Positions 53,974 through 62,672 of a stretch of DNA of 64,000 nucleotides are shown in pieces. The position numbers and the translations under genes were made by a program. Source of the DNA: an uncultured Eubacteriales bacterium (GTDB taxonomy: Bacteria > Bacillota > Clostridia > Lachnospirales > Lachnospiraceae); contig ONPU01000006.1 of the NCBI GenBank assembly GCA_900319795.1, positions 31,120 through 95,119 on the forward strand, written 5' to 3'. The notes under the pieces were generated by a model. It saw only the letters and a list, made by a program, of their open reading frames with translations, did not search any database and was not told the DNA's origin. Each line of letters opens with the position of its first letter. Position 1 is the first letter of the stretch.

Positions 53974-54002
53974 TTGACATAGTAGGTTTGTAGTGATAAG
54001 GT
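53974..54002 (+). promoter_or_regulatory. sigma-A promoter of the metY leader
   Basis: TTGACA (53974-53979), 17 bases, TAAGGT (53997-54002). Transcription would start near 54009 and produce a leader of about 275 bases. Confidence 0.75.
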
Positions 54003-54034
54003 TGTTTCAGTTTTTGAAAAGGAGATACATAAAA

Positions 54035-54145
54035 ATGTTGGATTACACGAATAACCGCAATAATTTCTTCATGTGGTGTCGAATGCTGAACTCCCGGGCA
54101 GATCAAATGGTCGGTATGTCGGTTTTCGTCGTCTGTTCACTCTGA
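54035..54145 (+). CDS. Putative Met/Cys-containing leader peptide of metY
   Basis: A 36-codon ORF, starting ATG TTG GAT, with GGAG (54021-54024) at 10 bases. It encodes five Met (codons 1, 13, 17, 25, 28) and two Cys (15, 34), with Met-Trp-Cys at 13-15. Codons 19-22 contain CTCCCGGGC, the left arm of a possible antiterminator. Position, ribosome site and composition fit a leader peptide whose translation senses Met or Cys supply; this is inference. Confidence 0.6.
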   Translation: MLDYTNNRNNFFMWCRMLNSRADQMVGMSVFVVCSL

Positions 54146-54221
54146 CAGCATTTTCGTGAATCTGACAGATCATCATGAATGAATATCCGCCCGGGAGCCT
54201 GCAAAAAGCTTCCGGTTTTTT
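54091..54221 (+). promoter_or_regulatory. Attenuator-like switch in the metY leader
   Basis: CTCCCGGGC (54091-54099) is complementary to GCCCGGGAG (54189-54197). The second arm overlaps a terminator stem: CCGGGAGC (54191-54198) with GCTTCCGG (54208-54215), followed by six Ts (54216-54221). The two pairings exclude each other. TCTGACAG occurs twice between (54141, 54161). No S-box or T-box consensus was seen. Confidence 0.65.
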
Positions 54222-54282
54222 ATTGTCGTAAGAATCGGGGATTGGAACTGAAACACCGGCACAAAGAATAAGGAGAAATACT

Positions 54283-55566
54283 ATGAGTAATTATAAATTT
54301 GAAACCCTTCAGCTTCACGTAGGACAGGAACAGGCAGACCCGGCTACGGATTCCCGCGCGGTTCCGATTTATCAGACTACATCCTATGTATTCCATAACA
54401 GCAAACACGCGGCGGACCGTTTCGGACTTGCGGACGCGGGAAATATCTACGGCAGACTGACCAACTCCACACAGGATGTGCTGGAAAAACGACTGGCCGC
54501 GCTCGAAGGCGGAAGCGCTGCTCTCGCACTTGCCTCAGGAGCCGCTGCCATCACCTATACAATCGAAGCCCTGGCGGCAAACGGCGGCCACATCGTCGCG
54601 CAGAAGACCATCTACGGCGGAAGCTTCAACCTCCTTTCCCATACCCTCCCTCAATACGGTATAGAGACGACATTTGTTGACGCCCATAACCTTAAGGAGC
54701 TGGAAGACGCAATCCGCGACAATACAAAAGCGGTTTATCTCGAAACACTCGGCAACCCGAACAGTGACATTCCGGACATCGATGCCATTTCCGAAATTGC
54801 GCACAGACACGGCCTTCCCGTCGTTGTGGACAACACGTTCGGAACACCTTATCTCATCCGTCCCTTCGAGCACGGAGCGGACATCGTCGTACACTCCGCC
54901 ACGAAATTCATCGGCGGCCACGGTACGACGCTCGGCGGCATTATCGTGGAATCCGGAAAATTTGACTGGAAAGTCTCCGGCAAATATCCGAACATCGCTG
55001 CGCCGAACCCGAGCTACCACGGCGTATCATTTTATGACGCGGTAGGACCGGCCGCTTTCGTCACATTCATCAGAGCCATCCTCCTTCGGGATACGGGGGC
55101 ATGTATTTCTCCATTCAACGCGTTCCTGCTCCTCCAGGGAGTAGAGACTCTCTCTCTCAGGCTGGAGCGGCACGCGGAGAATACGAAGAAGGTCGTCGAA
55201 TATCTGGCTTCGCATCCTCTGGTGGAAAAGGTCAATCACCCGTCCCTTCAGGATCATCCCGATCACGATCTGTACGAGCGCTATTTCCCGAACGGCGGAG
55301 CTTCGATCTTCACCTTCGACATAAAAGGCGGTCAGGAAGAAGCCTGGAAATTCATCGACGCGCTGAAGATCTTCTCACTTCTGGCCAACGTCGCGGATGT
55401 CAAGAGTCTCGCGATTCATCCCGCGTCGACGACGCATTCCCAGCTGTCCGAAGAGGAACTGCTGGATCAGGGAATCAGGCCGAATACGATCCGTCTATCG
55501 ATCGGTACCGAGCATATCGACGATATTATCGGGGATCTGGAAAATGGCTTCGCAGCCCTGAAATAA
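54283..55566 (+). CDS. metY: O-acetylhomoserine (thiol)-lyase
   Basis: PLP enzyme making homocysteine or cysteine/methionine precursors from O-acetylhomoserine and sulfide. 427 residues, starting KFETLQLHVGQEQADPATDSRAVPIYQTTSYVF, with the PLP lysine in HSATKFIGGHGT. Typical length. ATG at 54283 behind AAGGAG. Preceded by an attenuator-like leader and followed by cysK. Confidence 0.96.
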   Translation: MSNYKFETLQLHVGQEQADPATDSRAVPIYQTTSYVFHNSKHAADRFGLADAGNIYGRLTNSTQDVLEKRLAALEGGSAALALASGAAAITYTIEALAANGGHIVAQKTIYGGSFNLLSHTLPQYGIETTFVDAHNLKELEDAIRDNTKAVYLETLGNPNSDIPDIDAISEIAHRHGLPVVVDNTFGTPYLIRPFEHGADIVVHSATKFIGGHGTTLGGIIVESGKFDWKVSGKYPNIAAPNPSYHGVSFYDAVGPAAFVTFIRAILLRDTGACISPFNAFLLLQGVETLSLRLERHAENTKKVVEYLASHPLVEKVNHPSLQDHPDHDLYERYFPNGGASIFTFDIKGGQEEAWKFIDALKIFSLLANVADVKSLAIHPASTTHSQLSEEELLDQGIRPNTIRLSIGTEHIDDIIGDLENGFAALK

Positions 55567-55588
55567 GGCTTCCCGAGAAGGAATAGCA

Positions 55589-55617
55589 TTGACTCATTTT
55601 CAAAATAATCCTAATAT
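55589..55617 (+). promoter_or_regulatory. Probable internal promoter of cysK
   Basis: TTGACT (55589-55594), 17 bases, TAATAT (55612-55617). TGACTCAT is directly repeated at 55590-55597 and 55617-55624, flanking the promoter, and may bind a regulator. Confidence 0.55.
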
Positions 55618-55647
55618 GACTCATAAGGAAAGGAAGGTGTTTCAACT

Positions 55648-56580
55648 ATGTCGAATATCTATAAGGGAACTCTGGGACTCATCGGCAATACACCACTCGT
55701 GGAAGTGACGAATATCGAAAAGGACCTCGGACTTGAAGCGACGGTTCTCGTCAAGCTGGAATATTTCAATCCGGCAGGAAGCGTAAAAGACCGCATCGCG
55801 AAGGCCATGATCGAAGACGCGGAAGAAAAAGGCCTCCTGAAGGAAGGCTCCGTGATTATCGAACCGACTTCCGGAAATACGGGAATCGGCCTCGCCTCCA
55901 TCGCGGCGGCGAAGGGCTACCGGATCATTCTGACAATGCCCGAGACGATGAGTGTGGAACGAAGAAACATCCTGAAGGCCTATGGCGCGGAGCTGGTCCT
56001 CACGGAAGGTTCCAAAGGCATGAAAGGCGCGATCGCGAAAGCGGAGGAACTCGCGAAAGAGATTCCGGACAGCTTTATTCCGGGACAGTTTGTCAATCCC
56101 GCCAATCCGGCCATTCACAAGGCCACAACAGGTCCGGAGATCTGGAATGACACGGACGGGAAGGTTGATATCTTTATTGCCGGCGTAGGCACCGGCGGAA
56201 CCGTGACAGGGACCGGAGAATATCTGAAAGAACAGAATCCGAATGTCCGCGTCGTCGCTCTGGAGCCGGCAGATTCACCGGTTCTGTCCGAAGGAAAAGC
56301 CGGTTCCCACAAAATTCAGGGGATCGGAGCCGGATTTGTTCCGGATGTCCTGAATACAAAGGTTTACGACGAAGTCTTCAAGGCTTCCAATGAGGACGCG
56401 TTTGAAGCGGCAAAGCTGCTGGCGAAAAAAGAAGGCATCTCCGTGGGCATTTCCTCGGGAGCCGCTCTGCACGGCGCCATCACGCTTGCAAAGCGTCCTG
56501 AGAACAAGGGCAAAGTAATCGTGGCTCTTCTGCCCGACAGCGGCGACAGGTACTACTCTACCGCTTTATTTACAGAATAA
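55648..56580 (+). CDS. cysK: Cysteine synthase (O-acetylserine sulfhydrylase)
   Basis: PLP enzyme forming cysteine from O-acetylserine and sulfide. 310 residues. The PLP lysine is in [15 protein letters not shown], the substrate loop is [12 protein letters not shown], and the phosphate-binding loop is [11 protein letters not shown] at 55648 behind GGAAAGGAAGG. Together with metY it forms a sulfur-assimilation unit. Confidence 0.97.
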   Translation: MSNIYKGTLGLIGNTPLVEVTNIEKDLGLEATVLVKLEYFNPAGSVKDRIAKAMIEDAEEKGLLKEGSVIIEPTSGNTGIGLASIAAAKGYRIILTMPETMSVERRNILKAYGAELVLTEGSKGMKGAIAKAEELAKEIPDSFIPGQFVNPANPAIHKATTGPEIWNDTDGKVDIFIAGVGTGGTVTGTGEYLKEQNPNVRVVALEPADSPVLSEGKAGSHKIQGIGAGFVPDVLNTKVYDEVFKASNEDAFEAAKLLAKKEGISVGISSGAALHGAITLAKRPENKGKVIVALLPDSGDRYYSTALFTE

Positions 56581-56620
56581 GACAGCTTGATCTTATCTGG
56601 TCAATATTAAAGCTCTGCTT

Positions 56621-56652
56621 AAAAAATGACAGCGTCAACAGGCGCTGTCATT
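56621..56652. terminator. Shared terminator between cysK and the helicase gene
   Basis: AATGACAGCG (56625-56634) pairs with CGCTGTCATT (56643-56652), loop of 8. On the minus strand it is followed by TTTTTT. The TGA stop of the helicase lies in the stem. Confidence 0.88.
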
Positions 56653-58873
56653 TCCATCTCATTACCCGCCGTTTCATGCCCTCAACGTCGAGCACACCAT
56701 AGGCAAAGCCTTTGCGCACCAGAGCCTCAGGTACAAACTCATCATACTTTTCAAACACAGGCACTTCCTTTTCGTAAACCAGTTCCATCGCGTCAAATTC
56801 CTTTTCCGCTTCGGCGCAGACGATTTCATAAAATTCATCCTCGCTCGCCTGCATGGTGAACTGAATATAATATGGCCGGGAAGACTGAAGGCCCTTAAGG
56901 CCCAGCTGCTTTCCGCAGCGCAGCTTCAGGAACCGCTCCATGGCGAGAAAAGCATAGGTCCCCACCCAGGGAAACAGCGCCCACATCCTGCCGCCCAGAT
57001 GGACGAGTGGTCTTTTGGACATCAGCGACTTCCGGAAGGTCTCCCGCGCGTCCTGAAGGCGGCAGACCGCGTGCGTCATAAGATAAGGATACTGCTTATC
57101 TTCGTCCAGCACCCGGTACATTCGTTCCAGAATGCGTGTGTGGATATCCCCTGCCACATCACCGAAATAGGCAGGGATATTGCCCTTGACCAGGGTGCAG
57201 AACAGCTCCCGCCGCTTGTGATCCACATCCTCTACCACCCATACGCGTCCCGCGATAGCAATTTTATCCCCAACCGGAGGCGGCTTGACAATAGTCCCCA
57301 GCTGCTCGGAACCGGAACGAACGGTATATTCCACGTTTTCCTGAAAAACCGCGTAAAACTTATAGTTGTTTACCACCCGTTCTCCGGTCAGGCCTACGAT
57401 CAGCCCGCCGTTTTCCGTGCGGTTGATATGATCAATCTCAAGCAGGTGCCGGAGCAGCACCCTGTAATCCTCCTTAGAGATCCGTTGAAAACAGCTCAGT
57501 GTCAGAACGCGGGAAGCCAGTTCTCCCGGCGTCATCTCGCCGTGGGAAGCCAGCGTACTCATGGTCTGATGATAGAGAAGACTGTAGGGCATCCGGTCGA
57601 GGCGCGGAGGCTCCACAAACCGCTCCTCAATATAGAGCTGTATGAGGGCGATTCCCTGAATCAGGTACCACGGGATACTGTCGGGAAGCATGGCGCGTGC
57701 CTCCTGATGGTCCTCCCGCATCACGAACCACATTTCCGAAGGGTCGCCCCGCCGTCCGGTCCGGCCCATGCGCTGAAGAAAACCGGAAACGGTAAACGGT
57801 GCGTCGATCTGAAAGGCCCGCTCCAGCCGTCCCACATCGATCCCCAGCTCCAGTGTGGCCGTAGCACAGACACTCATCAGCGAATCGTCGTCCTTCATTT
57901 CCTCTTCCGCGCTCTCCCTGTAAGAGGCGGAGAGATTGCCGTGATGGATCAGAAAACGGTCAGGCTCATGGTTGACTTCGCAATACTGCCGGAGCTGCTG
58001 GCAAACTGCCTCGCATTCCTCGCGGGAGTTGGTGAACACCAGACACTTTCTGCCCTTTGTATGCTCAAAGATATATCCGACTCCCGGATCGGCTTTCTTT
58101 GGGGCGATATCGGTGGGAGCCTCTGCGACAGGCGTGTCAGCAGGCAGCTCTTTTCCCTCATCCGCCTGCGGATCGGAATTATAAAAATGCTCCATGGAAA
58201 GCCGCCAGACCTCTTTCCCACCGTCAAATTTCGGAATGACCGTGCTCCTGCCGCTTCCCGCTGCCAGAAACTGTCCCGCCAGCTCCGGATTTCCGATGGT
58301 GGCGGAAAGGCCGATTCGGCGGGGATTGCATCCGGCTGTCTTACAAAGCCTTTCAATCAGGCAAAATGTCTGCAGCCCACGATCCGCCCGTAAAAGAGAG
58401 TGAATCTCGTCGATGACGATAAAACGGAGATCACCGAACAGGGACGGTATTTCCATATGCTTATTGATCAGCAGTGACTCCAGAGACTCCGGAGTGATCT
58501 GCAGAATGCCGGAAGGCTTTTTCAAAAGCTTCCGCTTCCGCGACTGGCTGGCGTCTCCGTGCCATCGGGTTACGGCAATGCCCTCTTCCTCACAGAGCTC
58601 TTCCAGACGTCCGAACTGGTCATTGATAAGCGCCTTAAGAGGCGCGATATAGAGAACGCCCACTGTCCGGGACGGCTCCTCGTCCAGCAGCGTCAGAATC
58701 GGGAAGAACGCTGCTTCGGTCTTGCCGGAGGCGGTAGACGCAGTCAGCAGAACATTTTCTTCCGTGTTAAAAATGGCATCCCCCGCAGCATTCTGAACAG
58801 CTCTGAGGCTCTGCCAACCCGAGTGAAAAATGTATTCCTGAATAAACGGCGCGTAGCGCTCAAATACATTCAT
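56648..58873 (-). CDS. Lhr/BrxHI-like DEAD/DEAH helicase
   Basis: Superfamily 2 helicase of 741 residues. Walker A is in ASTASGKTEAAFF (about 45-57), motif II is DEIH, motif III GLSATIGN, and motif VI QRMGRTGRRGD. The middle carries an acidic insert (about 235-265). The C-terminal part (about 450-741) is the large Lhr-type extension, but the protein is shorter than E. coli Lhr. BrxHI of type 2 BREX is the closest functional analogy. It overlaps the BrxD-like gene by 4 bases (ATGA). Confidence 0.9.
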   Translation of the reverse strand: MNVFERYAPFIQEYIFHSGWQSLRAVQNAAGDAIFNTEENVLLTASTASGKTEAAFFPILTLLDEEPSRTVGVLYIAPLKALINDQFGRLEELCEEEGIAVTRWHGDASQSRKRKLLKKPSGILQITPESLESLLINKHMEIPSLFGDLRFIVIDEIHSLLRADRGLQTFCLIERLCKTAGCNPRRIGLSATIGNPELAGQFLAAGSGRSTVIPKFDGGKEVWRLSMEHFYNSDPQADEGKELPADTPVAEAPTDIAPKKADPGVGYIFEHTKGRKCLVFTNSREECEAVCQQLRQYCEVNHEPDRFLIHHGNLSASYRESAEEEMKDDDSLMSVCATATLELGIDVGRLERAFQIDAPFTVSGFLQRMGRTGRRGDPSEMWFVMREDHQEARAMLPDSIPWYLIQGIALIQLYIEERFVEPPRLDRMPYSLLYHQTMSTLASHGEMTPGELASRVLTLSCFQRISKEDYRVLLRHLLEIDHINRTENGGLIVGLTGERVVNNYKFYAVFQENVEYTVRSGSEQLGTIVKPPPVGDKIAIAGRVWVVEDVDHKRRELFCTLVKGNIPAYFGDVAGDIHTRILERMYRVLDEDKQYPYLMTHAVCRLQDARETFRKSLMSKRPLVHLGGRMWALFPWVGTYAFLAMERFLKLRCGKQLGLKGLQSSRPYYIQFTMQASEDEFYEIVCAEAEKEFDAMELVYEKEVPVFEKYDEFVPEALVRKGFAYGVLDVEGMKRRVMRWK

Positions 58874-60198
58874 ATCGTAAACTCCACAAAGCCTGCATCC
58901 GTCTCATCCGAAACGGCTTCTGATTTGGCATAACTGAATTCGTCGGAGGCAAGCAGCTCATCAATGCGCATATCAGGATTCTGATACAGCAGATCCAAAA
59001 GCTCGATAAAGTCCCGGATCACCTCGCGGGGTGTGATATTCTGATCCGCGCCGATGCGTCCGTATTCAATCTTGATGAAACTCACAAGATCTTCTGTAGA
59101 AATACTGCGGGAATATCCGTACAGGCCCGCGTGCATCTCAGACAGTTTTTCGCACAGTACCAGCATCTCCTCTGCGGTCAGCGGCTCCAGCCGGATTACC
59201 GGTGCCAGTAAATCTCTGGCGCCCGGCCTGGAAAAACGCCCTTCCTGAAGGCGGGAGCGCAGAGCTTCATAGCTGTAAATCCCCCTCCGCTTATCCTCCA
59301 ACGCCTGAGGCGTTGAGCCCATGAGGATACCGAGATATTTCGCCTTTCCCTGCAGGGTGTCGTTATACATGGTCAGGATTTTCTCGTAGTTGTACTGCCG
59401 GGTAATCGAATTGGGAATCTTGTAAATGTTCACCAGCTCGTCGATCATAATGAACATGCCCGTATAGCCCGCCAGACGGAAAAATGTGGCGAAGAGCTTC
59501 AGATAGTCGTACCAGTCGTCATCGGTAATGATCATGTTGACGCCGAGTGCTTCCTTAGCCTCGGTTTTTGTGCTGTATTCCCCACGGAACCAGCGGACGA
59601 CCTTCGCCTTCGTTTCATCGTCTCCGTCCACATAGGAGCGGTAATAGGAAGACAGGAGCTTCGCGAATTCAAAGCCGTGCACCAGCTCACTGACCGAAGC
59701 CGTCACTGCGTAAATCTTTTTATCTGTGGCGGCTTGAAGCGCAGGATCGTCGGGAGAAAGCCCTGTTTCCTCAACGGCCTCGGTCTGTACCGCGCTGATC
59801 CAGCGATCCAGGATCAGCGTCAGCGCTCCGCCCTCCGGCTTTGTTTTTGTCGACAGATTCGAGATCAGCTCCCGGTATGTCGCAAGTCCCTGTCCCTTCG
59901 TCCCCTGCAGTCGTCTTTCGGGCGAAAGGTCCGCGTCCGCTACTATAAAGCCCCGGTCCATCACGTAATTGCGGATCGTCTGGAGCAGAAAGCTCTTGCC
60001 GCTGCCATAGCGGCCCACGATAAACCGGAAGGACGCTCCTCCCTCCGAGATGATGTCCACATCGTGCAGCAGGGCTTCGATCTCATTTTTGCGTCCCACT
60101 GTTATATAGGGCAGACCGATGCGGGGCACCACTCCGCCCTTTAAAGAATTCAGCACCGTCTGCGCAATGCGCTTCGGCACCTTTTTCTGTTCAGCCAT
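58870..60198 (-). CDS. BrxD-like ATP-binding protein (DUF2791 type)
   Basis: P-loop ATPase of 442 residues. Walker A is GRYGSGKSF (62-70), close after the conserved YITVGRKNEIEAL; Walker B is FIMIDELVNIY (Asp253, Glu254). DLSPERRLQGTKGQGLATYREL is characteristic of BREX BrxD/DUF2791 proteins. ATG at 60198 lies behind GGAGG inside the TerB gene; GTG/ATG at 60213 is in frame but worse. Translation is coupled to both neighbours. Confidence 0.88.
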   Translation of the reverse strand: MAEQKKVPKRIAQTVLNSLKGGVVPRIGLPYITVGRKNEIEALLHDVDIISEGGASFRFIVGRYGSGKSFLLQTIRNYVMDRGFIVADADLSPERRLQGTKGQGLATYRELISNLSTKTKPEGGALTLILDRWISAVQTEAVEETGLSPDDPALQAATDKKIYAVTASVSELVHGFEFAKLLSSYYRSYVDGDDETKAKVVRWFRGEYSTKTEAKEALGVNMIITDDDWYDYLKLFATFFRLAGYTGMFIMIDELVNIYKIPNSITRQYNYEKILTMYNDTLQGKAKYLGILMGSTPQALEDKRRGIYSYEALRSRLQEGRFSRPGARDLLAPVIRLEPLTAEEMLVLCEKLSEMHAGLYGYSRSISTEDLVSFIKIEYGRIGADQNITPREVIRDFIELLDLLYQNPDMRIDELLASDEFSYAKSEAVSDETDAGFVEFTI

Positions 60199-61747
60199 AA
60201 GTCGTTCCTCCAAGTAGCTGGGCTAAATCCTCAATATAATCCTCGATCAGAATCAGCCGGTCATCCTCGCATGTCACAACCGTGTCGCCGATCTCGTCAA
60301 ACAGGGCTTCGTTGATAAAATCCGCCGCCATGGACGGCATCAGGCGATTGTCCTTGAGAACTGCCGTCACATCCTCACCTTTGAGAAGCGAACGAAGGAT
60401 TCGGATCTGTACTTCATCCAGCGGGAGATCGGCTGCGTTCTCTCCTTCAGGCGTCCCGGCAGCTTCTTCGTACATCGGGACAGCTTCCTCAGAACTCAGG
60501 ACAGCTTCCATGGGCTTGTCCAGTTCTTCCTCGGTCAGCAGACTGTCCTGTGTGACGAGCGCATCCTTGCGGATTTGCTCCAGACCGGACAGATCAATGG
60601 TGATCTTTGGCCTCGACGCTTCTTTTATGGCCTTCCGGTCCGCCTCGATCATCGCGTCGATGTAAGGAAGCACCCAGTCATTCTCCGGTTTTTCCTTGAG
60701 ATAGCGTCCCGTTTTCAGATAGCGGCGCAGCCTTGCGTCCGTTTCGCGCAGAAAACCCTGCATTCTCGCCTTATCAAAAGTGAGAACTTCATAGGCACAG
60801 ACCGTCCACAGTCCGTTTTTACACTGGAAACTGCGACACTCATTGAGAGCATACTCTCTTACTTCCGGCTGTTTCTGTTCATAATACACCGCGTTGGAAA
60901 ACGGATACCAGCGGCGCGTCTTCTTCTCGCCGAAGATCAGGGTGAACAATTGAAGCCCCCGCCAGCTGAAGTCGGAAGCACAGCGCCACGCCTCACTGAA
61001 CAGATGCTGCCCGCGCGCGGGGTCGAGCGTCAAAACCGGTGAATCCGCAGTCTTCTTTCCTCCGAACACACAGAGGGCCGAAAAGACTTCCTCATCTGAA
61101 AACGCTTCAGGCCTTTTGAGTACGGCCAGAGATTCGTCCCGGGCAATCATTTCCGGGTCGGCGTATTCCCGGACATAAGAGGCCGGCAAGTTATTTACCA
61201 CAGCATATTCCAGCATCCAGCGGCGGATATTTTTCCGCATCCGCTGATCGCCGATTCCGGAATCGATATATCCGGCTTCGAAGTCTCTCATTTTTTTCAG
61301 CGCGTCCTTAGGCGAGTCCGTACCCACACCGTTCAGAAGCTCATAAAGATAGAGATAAGCACAAGAAGCGGCAATCGGCTCGAAGATCCCCTTGCGCACT
61401 TTGGTACGCCAGGAAAAGTATCCGCGGAGCTGTTTTGTGGTTAAATCGTGGTAGGTAGGAAAATACCGTATAAAGCCGCTCCCTGACCAAGGATAGTCAT
61501 CCTCATAATCCTGCATGAATACAGCCTGCCGGTAGAAGTTTCCGGCTCTGGATTCAACGGATTCCCTGCCATATTGATAGAGGTGCCGCATTTCGCGCAG
61601 TTTTTCCGGCATCTGTTCCTTAGGCGGCCGGCTGTTGCCGGAAAAAGGCAGAGCCGTCTCCTGATAGACGTTCTCGCGGCTTGAAGGCTGTGACTCAAGG
61701 ACGACGGTAAAGCCGTGGGGCGTTTCAGTCTGCTCTGACATTTCCAT
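60191..61747 (-). CDS. TerB N- and C-terminal-domain protein
   Basis: A 518-residue soluble protein. The N-terminal half has the TerB-N signature: AGNFYRQAVFMQDYEDDYP, then FPTYHDLTTKQLRGYFSWR and PIAASCAYLYLYELLNGVG. The C-terminal region (about 370-510) has KITIDLSGLEQIR and is TerB-C-like. TerB domains are linked to tellurite resistance and stress or phage-defence clusters; the biochemical role is unknown. ATG at 61747 lies 5 bases behind AAAGGAGG. First gene of the cassette. Confidence 0.87.
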   Translation of the reverse strand: MEMSEQTETPHGFTVVLESQPSSRENVYQETALPFSGNSRPPKEQMPEKLREMRHLYQYGRESVESRAGNFYRQAVFMQDYEDDYPWSGSGFIRYFPTYHDLTTKQLRGYFSWRTKVRKGIFEPIAASCAYLYLYELLNGVGTDSPKDALKKMRDFEAGYIDSGIGDQRMRKNIRRWMLEYAVVNNLPASYVREYADPEMIARDESLAVLKRPEAFSDEEVFSALCVFGGKKTADSPVLTLDPARGQHLFSEAWRCASDFSWRGLQLFTLIFGEKKTRRWYPFSNAVYYEQKQPEVREYALNECRSFQCKNGLWTVCAYEVLTFDKARMQGFLRETDARLRRYLKTGRYLKEKPENDWVLPYIDAMIEADRKAIKEASRPKITIDLSGLEQIRKDALVTQDSLLTEEELDKPMEAVLSSEEAVPMYEEAAGTPEGENAADLPLDEVQIRILRSLLKGEDVTAVLKDNRLMPSMAADFINEALFDEIGDTVVTCEDDRLILIEDYIEDLAQLLGGTTYG

Positions 61748-61779
61748 GGGCACCTCCTTTCCTTTTGATCAGTACAGGT

Positions 61780-61812
61780 ATTATACCATAGGGCGACGAG
61801 CCAGGCGAACAT
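61780..61812 (-). promoter_or_regulatory. Extended -10 promoter of the TerB-BrxD-helicase cassette
   Basis: Minus-strand TGG-TATAAT (TATAAT 61780-61785). The 33 bases match the importer promoter at 11799-11831 in 24 positions, including GGCTCGT. About 30 bases upstream of the ribosome site. Confidence 0.65.
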
Positions 61813-61821
61813 ACAATAAGA

Positions 61822-61855
61822 TCCCGGTCACTATTCTCTCAATGACCGGGATCCT
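61822..61855. terminator. Hairpin upstream of the TerB cassette
   Basis: GATCCCGGTCA (61822-61832) pairs with TGACCGGGATC (61845-61855), loop of 12. It probably ends transcripts from the methyltransferase/hydrolase pair; T-content after the stem is modest on both strands. Confidence 0.6.
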
Positions 61856-61866
61856 CTCTTTTACTG

Positions 61867-61989
61867 TCAGTTGTATAGGTTTTCAAAAGCCTGAATGAGT
61901 TCTCTGTTGATCCGGGAAATGCTTTCCCCGTTCACCTTCAGAATTTCTCTGTCGTAAGTCAAAAGGCCGTTACGCCAGGGGATTTTTGT
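61867..61989 (-). pseudogene. Short 3' gene remnant of unknown family
   Basis: A 40-codon open stretch ending in TGA, without a start codon, reads PWRNGLLTYDREILKVNG and ends NRELIQAFENLYN. It has a protein-like composition but no recognisable family. It lies between the ICMT-like gene and a hairpin and may be the tail of a deleted gene. Confidence 0.35.
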
Positions 61990-62000
61990 TCAAGACAGCA

Positions 62001-62672
62001 TTACCAGATAAACGGAATCAGTCTGTATTTCACTGTACTCTTATACTCCGCATATCCCGGCAGTCCTTTGGTGAGCACCTCTTCCTCGTTCCGGATCCGC
62101 ACCAGAATGATCGGAATATATGCAAGCATAATAACAAACGACAGCACCGATCCCAGAACAAGCGGCATGGACAGGAATAGCAGGACCGTTACCATATACA
62201 TCGGATGCCGGACAACTCCATAGAGACCGGTATCGATCACCTTCTGGTTTTCCTGAACCTCCACCGTTCTGGAAAGATAGGTATTCTCCCGCAGAACCTC
62301 AGCATAAAGTGCATATGCAGCCAGAAATACGATCGCAGCCAGAATACTTACCGCAGTGGGAAGCATCAGCCATTTATATCTGTAACTGAGTCCTGCCGAA
62401 ATGAAAGCTGCCAGAAACATGAGCCCACTCAATAAGATGACCCGGCGCTGCTCGCTTTCCTCTTCTTTGACGCTCAGGCGTTTCTTCAAGAGCTCCGGAT
62501 TCTTTTTCATCATGACAAGTCCGGCAATGAACATCGGAACAAACAGGATCCCGATCAGAAGCCAGCCTTGGGGATAGTTCCATGTCCCCGCAGGTATAAA
62601 CAGTAAGCCCGAAACCAGCAGCAGTCCGGCAGCAAACCTGGAAATGGCCCGGATAAAAAGTGCCTTACTCAT
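62001..62672 (-). CDS. Isoprenylcysteine carboxyl methyltransferase (ICMT/PEMT)-family membrane protein
   Basis: A 223-residue integral membrane protein with about five hydrophobic segments. The C-terminal part has the family motif YGVVRHPMYMVTVLLFL and the later RIRNEEEVLTKGLPGYAEY with Glu and Tyr near the active site. Bacterial members methylate diverse substrates, mostly unknown. ATG at 62672 behind GAGGAA, overlapping the end of the hydrolase gene. Confidence 0.88.
   Translation of the reverse strand: MSKALFIRAISRFAAGLLLVSGLLFIPAGTWNYPQGWLLIGILFVPMFIAGLVMMKKNPELLKKRLSVKEEESEQRRVILLSGLMFLAAFISAGLSYRYKWLMLPTAVSILAAIVFLAAYALYAEVLRENTYLSRTVEVQENQKVIDTGLYGVVRHPMYMVTVLLFLSMPLVLGSVLSFVIMLAYIPIILVRIRNEEEVLTKGLPGYAEYKSTVKYRLIPFIW

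Noticed and set aside
54003-54282. SAM (S-box) riboswitch or T-box upstream of metY
   Set aside because: Neither the S-box core motifs nor the T-box GGGTGG-type sequence and specifier arrangement can be seen; a leader peptide with alternative hairpins fits better.
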